Part shown: piece by piece, positions 6,240 to 14,273 of the stretch
Layout of the letters: every line of letters begins with the position of its first letter
How positions within the stretch are numbered: position 1 is the stretch's first letter
NCBI RefSeq assembly: GCF_003933965.1
Contig: NZ_RSAJ01000024.1
Location: 1-33,278, forward strand
DNA: 33,278 nucleotides
Reading direction: 5' to 3'
DNA from: Streptomyces sp. RP5T
GTDB taxonomy: Bacteria > Actinomycetota > Actinomycetes > Streptomycetales > Streptomycetaceae
Notes under the pieces: generated by a model
What the model was told of the DNA's origin: nothing
The model's database searches: none
What the model saw: only the letters and a program-made list of their open reading frames with translations
Translations under genes and position numbers: made by a program

Positions 6240-8930
6240 CTACGGCTCCAGAGAAACCCAGCTTGCACGTGGACGATCGTCTTTTCCATGCTCATCGATT
6301 TGGAATTTGACGCGCTTGCCAGATAGTTCAACAGATTCGCCAGGGACGCCATTGAGGTCCTTCACGACCGACGCCGGGAAGAACACATTGCTCGGGTAAT
6401 CAGGATGAGCAATGAAGCCGTACTTCCCACGCCAACTACAGACAATCCCGAGTGGACTATCGTTTTCGCCTACCGTCCCACTGTTCGGTTGAACAATGTG
6501 CACCAAATCCTCGCACAGGGCCCTTATGTCATCTGGGCAATCCTTAGCTCGGTGGAGCTGACCAACACGCCCCGGGAAATGGCGCCATGCCCCGCAGCGT
6601 TCGAAAATCGGATAGTGGCGCTTCACTCCATCCAGTACATTCCGAACGTCCTCTTCGAACTCGGCAACAAACAAGCCGGTTGCTGTCGCAGTACGGAGAA
6701 TAGTCTTAGCGCTCTCCAAGGTGCTTTCAGCAAGCTTGAGGTCCCAAATTTTTGAGTCGAGTTCACGGAGTCCAATACCAAAACCCTGCGCGGCTTTCAA
6801 GCCCGCCTCTACGGGGTTCTTATCGTCGTCCAGAAGGGACTCGGCCCATCGACGCCACGACTCGACCAACGCAGTCAGAATGATCAGCCGTAGACGGCCT
6901 CCCTGTTTCAGATTGTCCAGGGCCCAGTTGAGGTGTTCCTGCGCCTCTGCATACTGGCGATCCCAGAGGAGAACCTTGCCGAGTAGCTGTGCAGTATCAG
7001 GGGACCTGAAAGCCTCATCAGCAGCACGGGCGTACGGGAGGGCAGCGTCTGGCCTGTGACCGCGCCCTGCAAGATGCCCAGCGAAATAATAGGAGATAAC
7101 TGGTATGGCATCCTCGGTAGCGTTCCTGAGCGCGGCACGATAGTGAGCCGTGGCCTGATCCACCTGATTGTTCTCGGACAGGATGAACGCCTCAACCCTG
7201 TCGACTTCCCAGAACTCAGGATTCAGTGCGCGAGCACGCGCAATGAACTCCTTAGATCGATCAAATGAGCCTCGTCGCGACTGGGCCAGAGCTAGGCGGA
7301 GAAGATGCGCGGTAGGTTCGTCATTCGATGACCGCACCCGAACGACGCTAGGCGCCAAATGCCTTTTGCTTTCATCGGCTCGTCGTTCTTCCTCGGCGCG
7401 CCGAAATACCTGCTCGCGGTGCAATGCTTGAGTGATGTGCGACTTAACAGGTGGAGCCACACTTCGAAGAAAGTGTTGAGCTGCTTCTGTAAGGCCGACT
7501 CTAATGACAAGCTCATTTTCAGGATCTGGCTTAGAGAAAACAAGCGAGCCGTTAAGTAGTTCCTTAATGGCTCGCCGTAGATCATCTACATCTACGTCGA
7601 TTAGCACGGCCACCTCATCGAACGTTGATGACCTATCCAGCGCGTACAGGGTGGTGAGAACTTCCTTAGGGAGCGGCGTCAGAGCATCATAAACAGATCT
7701 CACACAGAAACTAATTAGCTCCTCTTGACTCGTAAGGGTCGGCAAGGGCTCCCTGCCGGACTCAACGGAAAGAATCCACCACCGGATCGCTAGAGGACTG
7801 CAGCGAAGCCTCGTCACCACCTGCTTTACCGTCTCGGCAGAATATCGAGCAAGATATTCCGTCGCCGCTCCTCGCGAACGCGCGAAGGATCGAAAGAGAG
7901 TACTCGCATCTTTTATGCTGAGCGGCGTTAGGGGCATCTTGCGCTCGATTTGCCCAACGCCGATTCTACTGGTCATCAGATAGGTCACACTGTCCGGCAA
8001 AGTTTCGTACAGTGTTACAACCTCGTCCCCACTAATGGTTTCAAGGTTATCGATGACGAGTAGAGTCTCTACGCCTTCGAGCGCATCTGAAAGCTCTTGC
8101 AAACCTCCCCTAAAATCATCAGAAATGGCATACCCGATACGTTGAGTTGCCCCAGTAATATCGCGTACGGCATCGGCAATTTCGACGACGCCGTTAGCAG
8201 TAAGCCTTTCGGTCTTTAGGGACGCCCACAGAATACATTCATAAGGGGATGACGGGTCATCGAGCAAGCTGTAAGCAACCTCGGCCGCCAGAGCCGTCTT
8301 GCCGATCCCGCCTTCACCGGTAATAGTTAGCATCGAATCGCGACGCTTCAGCAGTAGTTTCTGAATCTTGGAAACGTCGTGAGCGCGGCCAATCAGACCT
8401 GTCTCGTCATAATCACCCAGAGGAAGATTATGGAGGATCCTATCTGAGTAACGAGCATCACTCCCGTTGAAAGCCGGCTCCCACGATGGGTCAACTGCAA
8501 GACGATCCAGTGTTTCACGAAGCATCGGCCAGAAACGAGTAGTGAACGCGCGACAGGCGGATAGTGCCTTCTCCGTGTCCCCCTCGTGAAGTGGACGACC
8601 GTGCATTACCCGATTGCGAATCGGAACTAGAGTGTCCATCTGAGTGGTGCAAATTCGAAGCTCGCGTCCGAGCTCAGCAGGAAGAGCATCGCGATGCCTA
8701 TTGAGGATATCGTAGGCTTCCCTCATATCGAGATAGTGCACAATAGCCACACCGTCACCCGACGGATCTGCGTCTCTTTTTTCTTGCGCTCGCTCAAGGC
8801 TATCTCCGAGAGCTTCTTCGTCGCTTTTGTGGTCCAGCACATAGCGCAGAAGAATTTGCCGCATGTCATCTTCGAACGAATCGACCAGAACATACAGACG
8901 CGCTCTGGTCATGCGGGTGTACGCGGCCAT
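6240..8930 (-). CDS. HEPN - STAND ATPase - TPR - cold-shock-like protein
   Basis: This 896-residue protein looks like an NLR-type defence protein. The N-terminal ~150 residues are helical and carry RNRVMH (105-110), the R-x4-H signature of HEPN ribonuclease domains. A STAND (NB-ARC-like) ATPase follows: Walker A GEGGIGKT (205-212), Walker B LLVIDNLE (290-297) and TSRIG (320-324), then a winged-helix-like part and helical repeats of TPR type (about 540-750). The last ~70 residues resemble a cold-shock/OB fold (KYGFI and VFF motifs), which could bind nucleic acid. AGGGGG lies upstream of the ATG. The gene is visibly more AT-rich and uses more A/T-ending codons than its neighbours, suggesting transfer. 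A sensor-triggered RNase acting against phage is inferred. Confidence 0.78.
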   Translation of the reverse strand: MAAYTRMTRARLYVLVDSFEDDMRQILLRYVLDHKSDEEALGDSLERAQEKRDADPSGDGVAIVHYLDMREAYDILNRHRDALPAELGRELRICTTQMDTLVPIRNRVMHGRPLHEGDTEKALSACRAFTTRFWPMLRETLDRLAVDPSWEPAFNGSDARYSDRILHNLPLGDYDETGLIGRAHDVSKIQKLLLKRRDSMLTITGEGGIGKTALAAEVAYSLLDDPSSPYECILWASLKTERLTANGVVEIADAVRDITGATQRIGYAISDDFRGGLQELSDALEGVETLLVIDNLETISGDEVVTLYETLPDSVTYLMTSRIGVGQIERKMPLTPLSIKDASTLFRSFARSRGAATEYLARYSAETVKQVVTRLRCSPLAIRWWILSVESGREPLPTLTSQEELISFCVRSVYDALTPLPKEVLTTLYALDRSSTFDEVAVLIDVDVDDLRRAIKELLNGSLVFSKPDPENELVIRVGLTEAAQHFLRSVAPPVKSHITQALHREQVFRRAEEERRADESKRHLAPSVVRVRSSNDEPTAHLLRLALAQSRRGSFDRSKEFIARARALNPEFWEVDRVEAFILSENNQVDQATAHYRAALRNATEDAIPVISYYFAGHLAGRGHRPDAALPYARAADEAFRSPDTAQLLGKVLLWDRQYAEAQEHLNWALDNLKQGGRLRLIILTALVESWRRWAESLLDDDKNPVEAGLKAAQGFGIGLRELDSKIWDLKLAESTLESAKTILRTATATGLFVAEFEEDVRNVLDGVKRHYPIFERCGAWRHFPGRVGQLHRAKDCPDDIRALCEDLVHIVQPNSGTVGENDSPLGIVCSWRGKYGFIAHPDYPSNVFFPASVVKDLNGVPGESVELSGKRVKFQIDEHGKDDRPRASWVSLEP

Positions 8931-9139
8931 CCTGCCCCCTCATTGATGGAATCGCGAAGGAAGATCCTTGCACAGTTCTCACCCTGGGGGCACACAGATG
9001 ACGAAAATCGTCCTGACGTGGCCGACAGGGGAGCGTCCTTCGGCCAGATCGCATCACCTCCTGTGCCGGCTCAGCCTCCCGCTGAACCTCACTTTGATCA
9101 GGCACGCGAAGCCTTGTGCCAGAACCGTGGCAGATCGCG

Positions 9140-9170
9140 CGGGGAACCACGGGGACCTCCGGGGAACCAG
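9140..9170. repeat. Three 10-base phased G4-A/C repeats in a 371-base gap
   Basis: The gap 8931-9301 contains no ORF with convincing codon use. Inside it, three consecutive 10-base units start with GGGG (9141 GGGGAACCAC, 9151 GGGGACCTCC, 9161 GGGGAACCAG), about one helical turn apart and roughly 210-240 bases upstream of the STAND gene. They could be a regulator-binding array. No function is shown. Confidence 0.35.
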
Positions 9171-9301
9171 TCGACTGATCACCAGGTACCGACACTGATT
9201 CGCAGCAGGTACGCCCGTGACCAAGCCGCAGATGCCCCAAGCTTCCCAAGTTGAGGGCTCTGTCGCTGCCGTCGTGGGCCGATCACAGTGCAACGTGCGT
9301 G

Positions 9302-9814
9302 CTACTCAGCTTCCGCGGACACAGGGTCGGCGGCGACCCAGTGCTCAAGGAAGGCCCGTCCTGCTTCGGTAACCGCGTAGGTCTCAGCAGCAGCGATGCC
9401 TTCAATGCGCAGTGAGGGCACCTGAAGCTTGGCGAGCAAACCGTCCTTCAGTAGGTACCACAATTGGAGATCCCATCCTCCGGGTAGTCGCAGCTGGGTC
9501 GCCTCGGGGTTCGCAGCGAGGAGATCCAAGACCCGGCGCTCTGTCTCTCCGTATCTCCCGTTCACCACCGCCAAGTTGGCCTTGTAGCCCCTCATTGACA
9601 GGCGGTCGATGTCGCCTCGGTCGAAGCGTGTATGGCATGTCGGACAGAGTGCGATCAAGTTTTCGAAGGTGTGATCCCGTACCTCGGCGTAGGGCGTGAT
9701 GTGCGCCAGTTCCACGGGCACGGTCCTGCAAGTGGGGATGGCGCAACGGTGCCCAGCTTCCATCAGCACCCGGCGCTTGAGCGCCGTCGGAATGGCAGGT
9801 CGTCCTTCTGGCAT
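9302..9814 (-). CDS. HNH endonuclease-domain protein
   Basis: This 170-residue protein has an HNH nuclease domain in its first half. Cys24 and Cys29 (CAIPTC) and Cys57/Cys60 (CPTCH) would bind a structural zinc. His38 in VELAHI, Asn52 in ENLIALC and His61 form the H-N-H set around a bound metal. The C-terminal half (about 75-170) is a mixed, possibly winged-helix region. It would cut or nick DNA; a defence, restriction or mobile-element role is possible. No clear ribosome site precedes the ATG at 9814, but TAGCCT lies 7 bases upstream, so translation may be leaderless. It is not obviously co-transcribed with the gene at 9890-10219 because a 75-base gap separates them. Confidence 0.82.
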   Translation of the reverse strand: MPEGRPAIPTALKRRVLMEAGHRCAIPTCRTVPVELAHITPYAEVRDHTFENLIALCPTCHTRFDRGDIDRLSMRGYKANLAVVNGRYGETERRVLDLLAANPEATQLRLPGGWDLQLWYLLKDGLLAKLQVPSLRIEGIAAAETYAVTEAGRAFLEHWVAADPVSAEAE

Positions 9815-9889
9815 GCGATGAGGCTAGGCGCTGACACTGACACCGGTTCGCGGGTTCCGACGTTTTGCGTCCCGCTTCGCCAGCTCTGT

Positions 9890-10219
9890 TCAGCGCCAGG
9901 GCGCGAAGCCGGCGGACTGGTCGAGGTGGAACGGGGCGCCCGGAGCCGTCGGAGCCCACCCCATGTGCAGGGCAAGCAGAACGGCCGCAGCAACGTTGGA
10001 CGGCAGTACAGGGCCGGCCTCGCGACCGATCCAGTTGCTCGGATGTGGCTGGTCCGTGGTGACCACGAGCGTCATGCCCCGGGTGTCCGCGTGCTCGACC
10101 GCGAACGTGCACGGCGACCATGTCATGCCCTGAAAGTACGTCGGCCTGCCTCGCAGCCGCCAGCGGTAGGCCGTGCCGTCGACAACGATCCGTCGTGATC
10201 CCTTGCGGACCAGAGCCAT
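9890..10219 (-). CDS. Hypothetical protein
   Basis: This 109-residue protein is not a family I can name. It starts MALVRKGSRRIVVDGTAYRW after a strong ribosome site (AAGGGGG) and reads as a compact beta-rich domain (VDGTAYRWRLR, SPCTFAVEHAD, MTLVVTTDQ) followed by a short helical and Pro/Ala-rich end. Third codon positions are G/C-rich, which supports a real gene. Proteins of this look are frequent in Streptomyces accessory DNA. It lies just left of the first tRNA-Ser-type attachment relic. Confidence 0.65.
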   Translation of the reverse strand: MALVRKGSRRIVVDGTAYRWRLRGRPTYFQGMTWSPCTFAVEHADTRGMTLVVTTDQPHPSNWIGREAGPVLPSNVAAAVLLALHMGWAPTAPGAPFHLDQSAGFAPWR

Positions 10220-10267
10220 GACACCCCCTTCAGCAGCGACGATGCTAGCCAGCCCGGCCCGCCGTCC

Positions 10268-10413
10268 GTCTCAGTTTCCGTCTCATTCAGCGCCGTTCAG
10301 AGCCGTTCAGGCGAGGCCGAAGGCGGTAGCCGCTCCCACGGCCGGACGGCCATGAACACAGGTGAACGGCCCAGTCCGAAGCCTCTTCACCTACCAACAC
10401 AGTTGGAAAGCGC
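10268..10413. repeat. Attachment-site relic, tRNA-Ser(GGA) type, copy A
   Basis: This ~146-base tract is a diverged direct copy of 13699-13843. Both begin GTCTCAGTTTCCGTCTCATT, contain several GTTCA units, and end in CAGTTGGAAAGCG. The end matches the anticodon loop (TTGGAAA) and adjoining stem of tRNA-Ser(GGA), an integration target of actinomycete elements. The remaining 3' half of the tRNA is absent. I read it as an attP/attL-R arm region left by integration. The rest of the gap to 10645 shows nothing else clear. Confidence 0.55.
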
Positions 10414-10645
10414 GCGCGTGATGCGGAGTCCTCTCACCGCGCCGCATGTGTGATCATGACTTCGTTGTCGGCCCCGAGTTGTACGGTCCCGCTCATGGCT
10501 GAGCGATCGACTACGAGCTGGCGGCTTAGCCAAGGGAGCCGAAGGGCTCACCGCGGGGCCGCCACGGACATGCGCTGCGAAGCCCCCATCGGCAAGCAAG
10601 TCGCCAACCCGCGACAGTATCTGAGTTCCCAAGTAGCGTTGGACT

Positions 10646-11503
10646 ATGGCCTACACAGCGAATGTTCTGCGCGTGATGATTGCCTCGCCCTCAGACACGA
10701 TCGAAGCACGTGACGCCGTGGAAACCGCTATCCACGGCTGGAACGGAGCCAACGCACAGACCAAACAGATCATCCTCCAGTCGTGGCGCTGGGAAACTTC
10801 CTCGGTTCCCATTCTCGGCGGCCATCCGCAGTCACTGATCAACTCGCAGGGCGTTGACGAGTCAGACATCGTGTTCGCGCTCTTTGGTAGCCGCCTCGGA
10901 TCACCTACACCAGACACCGTCTCCGGAACGGTCGAGGAGATCGAGCGTGCCATAGAGCAGGGAAAACCTGTTCATCTGTATTTCTCAACCGCGCAACTTC
11001 CCAACGACGTAGACACTGCGCAGCTTGACGGGCTGCGTGCATTTAAGAGTGAGATCAGCAAGCGTGGCCTTCTCGGGGAGTTCTCCAACGTCAGTCAGCT
11101 CGAACATGAGGTCTGGAAGGCAATCGAGTATGACATCGCAAACCTCTCACTCGGGGTTCCTGTTCTGAAGGCGGCAGATCGTGGAGTGAGCTTCTCTGTC
11201 CAGCCGCGACAGGAACGAGAGATCCGATCTTACGACAAGAAGGGAAAGCCGAGATATTCAACGCGCCACTGGCTTGAGATCACCAACGACGGCGGCCAGG
11301 ACGCAGAGGAAGTCGTGTTCGAGCCCGTAGGCGAACGCATCAGCCTCCACCTGGCCACAGACGGCACTCCAACAACGATCCATGCCGGCCAGACCCGTCT
11401 CCTGAACATTGTGCACTCGATGGGTGGCGGCGATCCAAATATTCTTCGGATTCGCTGGAAAGAAAACGGCGAAAACAAGGATCGCGAATTTCATGTCGGC
11501 TGA
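10646..11503 (+). CDS. DUF4062-like (TIR-like fold) protein
   Basis: This 285-residue protein opens with RVMIASPSDT near residue 9 and contains DESDIVFALFGSRLGSPT near 72-89 and a TVEEIERAIEQGKPVHLYFS stretch. These are the hallmarks of DUF4062-type domains, which share a TIR/flavodoxin-like fold and usually sit at the N-terminus of STAND-class conflict proteins. Here no ATPase follows; instead the C-terminal ~110 residues are beta-rich and Ig-like, ending in FHVG. It may be a stand-alone effector or sensor. The ribosome site is weak. It lies between a tRNA-Ser-type and a tRNA-Arg-type relic, as cargo of that array. A defence role is inferred from family and setting only. Confidence 0.7.
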   Translation: MAYTANVLRVMIASPSDTIEARDAVETAIHGWNGANAQTKQIILQSWRWETSSVPILGGHPQSLINSQGVDESDIVFALFGSRLGSPTPDTVSGTVEEIERAIEQGKPVHLYFSTAQLPNDVDTAQLDGLRAFKSEISKRGLLGEFSNVSQLEHEVWKAIEYDIANLSLGVPVLKAADRGVSFSVQPRQEREIRSYDKKGKPRYSTRHWLEITNDGGQDAEEVVFEPVGERISLHLATDGTPTTIHAGQTRLLNIVHSMGGGDPNILRIRWKENGENKDREFHVG

Positions 11504-11708
11504 CACCTGGATTCTCTCCAGTGCTGCCGGGTATATTGCACCATTATGCGGTCTGCCTCGGTTCGGTGACCACTCGCCGGGCCGGGGTTTCCCCATGCCA
11601 CGGTCTCTCACGGGCATCTCAGCAACTGCACAGGCTGGCGCGAAATTCGCGGCACTGCGCTGGGCACATTGAGGCTGTACAGAATCCCATGGAAGCCCCG
11701 TATGCAAT

Positions 11709-11720
11709 TACGGATCAGAA
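11709..11720. other. Attachment-site relic, tRNA-Arg(ACG) type
   Basis: TACGGATCAGAA matches the anticodon loop and 3' anticodon stem of tRNA-Arg(ACG) and is identical to bases 15738-15749. The T-arm and acceptor are missing. It lies in the 579-base gap 11504-12082, where I see no convincing gene. Confidence 0.4.
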
Positions 11721-11820
11721 CGCCCTTGAAACCCACAGTTGACATCAACCACGCCGGACGGGAGAGCACACCAGCATCCTTGTCAGGCCGTCGCAGCAGC
11801 AGCCGGAGCGGCCTTGAATC

Positions 11821-11839
11821 GACTCCTAAAGGCGGTGTC
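11821..11839. other. Attachment-site relic, tRNA-Arg(CCT) type, copy A
   Basis: CTCCTAA (11823-11829) with flanking GA and AGGCGG looks like the anticodon loop and 3' stem of a tRNA-Arg(CCT). A second copy lies at 13303-13321. Only the loop and a few bases remain, so this is a weak call taken alone. Confidence 0.35.
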
Positions 11840-12082
11840 GGGCATCGGTCAGGTCGACGTCGTCACGATCATCGTGGCCGAAAGATCCGCCGCCGGACCC
11901 TCGAAGTCAGGCAGCCGCTTACACACCGCCACCACCTATCCGACGACAACAGCGGCACGTCGGCTACGACCTGGAGCGGCTGTAGTCATCAGCTTGCCGG
12001 TCTCTGTGGTCCCAACTGCTGTCAACGCAGCCGTTTCACAGGAGATGATTCGCTTCACAGCAGCACCATCCCAGGGGGGATC

Positions 12083-12745
12083 ATGAGTACCAACGTAGTA
12101 CCGCCGCCGATGCCGACTCAGCCGCCGCAGCCGGGCAAGAAGGGCCACACCAACGCCTTCATCATCGGCGGCGCGGCCATCATCGCCGGAGCCATAGTCG
12201 GCACAGGGATCGCCATCTCGGGCAGCGGCGACGACACGGCAAAGCCTCAGCCCACCGTAACCGTGACGGAAACCGTTGAGCCCGAGCCCGCAGCCGAAGA
12301 GGACGCAGCAGCGGCAACCGGCCAGAACACAGACACCAAGGTCGGCGAGGAGGCCCGGAACGGCGGAGCCGTCGTCAAGGTCACGAAGATGGTGGAGGCC
12401 GACAGCATCACGTTCGCCGGAGCCCACAAATCCGCAGGCCCCGACGCGAAATACGTCATCCTCAAGACCGTTGTCAGTAATGAGGGCAAGGCCAGCATGG
12501 ACTTGACCTGCTCGCTGCCCATCGTCAACGCACTCATTGACGACCAGGGCCGACGCTTCGATTCGATCGAAGATCTATACGACGTCGCTGGCAACCCGGA
12601 ATGCAACGCGCAGCTGCAGCCCGGCTTCGACGACCAGATGCAGTTCGTTTACCGCATTCCCAAAGACTCGGTGGTTACGACATGGGAGTTCTCCGAATAC
12701 GACCTTGAGAACGAGGTGACACCCACCCTCGTCGACCTCACCTGA
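12083..12745 (+). CDS. Membrane-anchored DUF4352-like protein
   Basis: This 220-residue protein has a short Pro-rich cytoplasmic N-terminus, one membrane segment (AFIIGGAAIIAGAIVGTGIA, about residues 26-45), a Thr/Val/Glu linker (TVTVTETVEPEP) and an extracellular beta-rich domain of about 140 residues. The domain pattern, with VGEEARNGGAVVKVTKM, YVILKTVVSNEGK, the spaced cysteines and a final VYRIPKDS, fits the DUF4352 family of secreted Ig-like domains. A ribosome site (AGGGGGG) lies about 6 bases before the ATG at 12083; the frame extends upstream but is not coding in style. Its job is unknown. It is the only gene between an Arg(CCT)-type and a Pro-type relic. Confidence 0.75.
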   Translation: MSTNVVPPPMPTQPPQPGKKGHTNAFIIGGAAIIAGAIVGTGIAISGSGDDTAKPQPTVTVTETVEPEPAAEEDAAAATGQNTDTKVGEEARNGGAVVKVTKMVEADSITFAGAHKSAGPDAKYVILKTVVSNEGKASMDLTCSLPIVNALIDDQGRRFDSIEDLYDVAGNPECNAQLQPGFDDQMQFVYRIPKDSVVTTWEFSEYDLENEVTPTLVDLT

Positions 12746-12845
12746 CCAGCTAAGGAACTCGGCGCCCTGCTCAATCCGGAGTCGAGCACCGGAGCCCGCG
12801 GTGAAGCGCAAGGGTGAGTGTCTAACTGCGTGACAACGCCCACGA

Positions 12846-12949
12846 ACAACGGCGGACGAGCGCGGACTCCTACGGACGATCAGCGCAGGTGAGTGGCACG
12901 CAAGCCCAAGGCGGCACCTCCAACCCAGTTGCTTCGGGACGAAGAGGTC
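12846..12949. repeat. Attachment-site relic, tRNA-Pro(CGG) type, copy A
   Basis: The block begins ACAACGGCGGACG and ends AGTTGCTTCGGGACGAAGAG; it is a diverged direct copy of 13983-14080. The distance from the ACAACGGCG start to the AGTTGC start is 81 bases in both copies. TTCGGGA matches the anticodon loop of tRNA-Pro(CGG). The T-arm and acceptor that follow in the second copy are lost here. Confidence 0.5.
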
Positions 12950-12981
12950 ACCAGGGCCAGGGCCGGCCATAGGGTGGGGGC

Positions 12982-13179
12982 GTGCGAAATGACCGGCATG
13001 ACGAGCCTCTCTCCAGCGAGGAGATGGAGCTGTTCCTCCAGTACCTTCACCGGTTCGCCCAGCACGACGTGGACCTGTACGCGCTCATGGAAGTGGGCCA
13101 GCCTGAGCACCCGTGCTTCGTGACCGTGTCCCGGACTCCAGTACCCGGGGTCGATCCCGCCGCCTACCGCCGACCGTAG
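12982..13179 (+). CDS. Small hypothetical protein
   Basis: This 65-residue ORF starts with GTG right after a G-rich tract (AGGGTGGGGG). Most third codon positions are G or C, which is strong support for real coding in this genome. The sequence is acidic and helical in its first half (LSSEEMELFLQYLHRFAQHD, about residues 10-29), followed by a short beta-like end (CFVTVSRTPVPG). I do not recognise the family. It is the only gene between a Pro-type and an Arg(CCT)-type relic. Confidence 0.55.
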   Translation: MRNDRHDEPLSSEEMELFLQYLHRFAQHDVDLYALMEVGQPEHPCFVTVSRTPVPGVDPAAYRRP

Positions 13180-13302
13180 CCGCCCCAGGCGGTACCGTCT
13201 GACATCCATGGCTGATCAACGGCGCCGTACGTCGACGACGTTGGGCAATCATCGACGTCAGCCCAGGCGTCTCAGTCGCCCACCGGTGAGGCCGCCGGAT
13301 CG

Positions 13303-13321
13303 AACTCCTAAAGCGGTGCTC
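13303..13321. other. Attachment-site relic, tRNA-Arg(CCT) type, copy B
   Basis: AACTCCTAAAGCGGTG resembles the anticodon loop and 3' stem of tRNA-Arg(CCT) and parallels the copy at 11821. Only the loop region is kept. Confidence 0.35.
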
Positions 13322-13376
13322 TGAGAAGGTATCCGGGCCTCGACTCGGCTCCTGCGGTGACTGTCATCATCATGGG

Positions 13377-13661
13377 ATGGCAGACGGGCAGCTACCGGCA
13401 GGGTGGACTCTGGAGGAGATCCGCGAGGTTTCCGGCGATCAGGAGTCTGTGGCTCTCGACCCCGATCGCGTCGTGACGTGGGTGGGCCGGCCGGGTGAAG
13501 ACGAACGGCTCCACCCCGAGATCATCTTGGGGTTCCACGGGCTATGTCTGGTGAAGCCGGTCAGCGATGAGGACTGGTACATGGGCAGTCTGAACGACGA
13601 TGGCAGTGTCGACTGCTGGAGTGCTTACGGCGACCTGTATGAGGCGCTGCGCGGTCTGTAG
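13377..13661 (+). CDS. Small acidic hypothetical protein
   Basis: This 94-residue protein has good codon bias and a well-formed acidic sequence: MADGQLPAGWTLEEIREVSG at the start, WVGRPGEDERLHPEI in the middle, and WYMGSLNDDGSVDCWSAYGD before a helical end. It resembles small single-domain proteins of the immunity or SMI1-like sort in general feel, but I cannot assign a family. No ribosome site is visible and the ATG may be used in a leaderless mRNA. It is the only gene between an Arg(CCT)-type and a Ser-type relic. Confidence 0.6.
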   Translation: MADGQLPAGWTLEEIREVSGDQESVALDPDRVVTWVGRPGEDERLHPEIILGFHGLCLVKPVSDEDWYMGSLNDDGSVDCWSAYGDLYEALRGL

Positions 13662-13698
13662 CCCGTTGGCCTCGCTCCAGGTCAACACGCCGAGGCCC

Positions 13699-13843
13699 GT
13701 CTCAGTTTCCGTCTCATTCAGCTCCGTTCACGGTCGTTCAGACGAGACCGAAGGCGGTGGCCGCTCCCGCATCCGGCCGAGCACGAACTCAGGTGAACGG
13801 CCCTACACGCACCCCCGCGCGGCACCACCACAGTTGGAAAGCG
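13699..13843. repeat. Attachment-site relic, tRNA-Ser(GGA) type, copy B
   Basis: This is the second copy of the ~145-base tract seen at 10268-10413, in the same direction. It again ends in CAGTTGGAAAGCG, the tRNA-Ser(GGA) anticodon loop and stem, then diverges. The two copies bracket 3.3 kb of small cargo genes. Confidence 0.55.
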
Positions 13844-13982
13844 AGCGTCCGCCCCCGCGAGAAGGGCGCGCGGTCGGCGCTGGCAGGTCACTTCGTGGCC
13901 ATCGACGAAGCCCGACCGTCGGTTAGGTCCCGGACGAGCCCGAGCCGCCCCCAGACAGGCCACTGAGTGACGACGCAGACGC

Positions 13983-14111
13983 ACAACGGCGAACGCTCAC
14001 GAACGTCTACGGACCATCAGAACAGGTCCGAGGCAGATCACCTCAAGGCGCACCTTCCGCCCAAGTTGCTTCGGGATGAAACGGCCATGGTTTCAAATCC
14101 CGCCATCCCGA
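13983..14111. other. Attachment site with tRNA-Pro(CGG)-like 3' half, copy B
   Basis: After the arm sequence shared with 12846-12949, bases 14070-14111 have exactly the layout of a tRNA-Pro 3' half: loop TTCGGGA (14070-14076), 5-base stem, 5-base variable region, 5-base T stem, T loop TTCAAAT (14092-14098), CCCGC, acceptor CATCCCG and discriminator A (14111). The 5' T stem (ATGGT) does not pair with CCCGC, so the copy is decayed. No 5' half of a tRNA precedes it. It is best read as an attR/attL remnant of an element that used tRNA-Pro. Confidence 0.5.
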
Positions 14112-14173
14112 TAGCTAACCTCGATCTTTCGTGGCGTTCTGCCGGATTCGCTGGCGGGTCGTTTCGATCGGGA

Positions 14174-14207
14174 GAGGGGAGCCCGGGTTGGTGTTCGGGC
14201 TCCCCTC
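14174..14207 (+). terminator. Hairpin after the tRNA-Pro-like end
   Basis: A perfect 12-base stem (GAGGGGAGCCCG, 14174-14185, with its complement at 14196-14207) and a 10-base loop. The T-run is weak. It lies 62 bases after the tRNA-Pro-like 3' half, matching the tRNA end-plus-terminator arrangement at 15737-15826. Confidence 0.6.
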
Positions 14208-14273
14208 CCTGTAATTAAGTGCGGCGTGTCATCGGCAAACGTCGTTGTGTGGACGGGCCCTCAGATGCCGCCG

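Noticed and set aside
8943..9301. Small ORFs in the gap between the STAND and HNH genes
   Set aside because: None shows third-position G/C bias together with a ribosome site, and none resembles a known family.
11739..12086. Plus-strand ORF of 115 codons before the DUF4352-like gene
   Set aside because: It covers an attachment relic and overlaps the start of the supported gene in another frame, without a recognisable domain.
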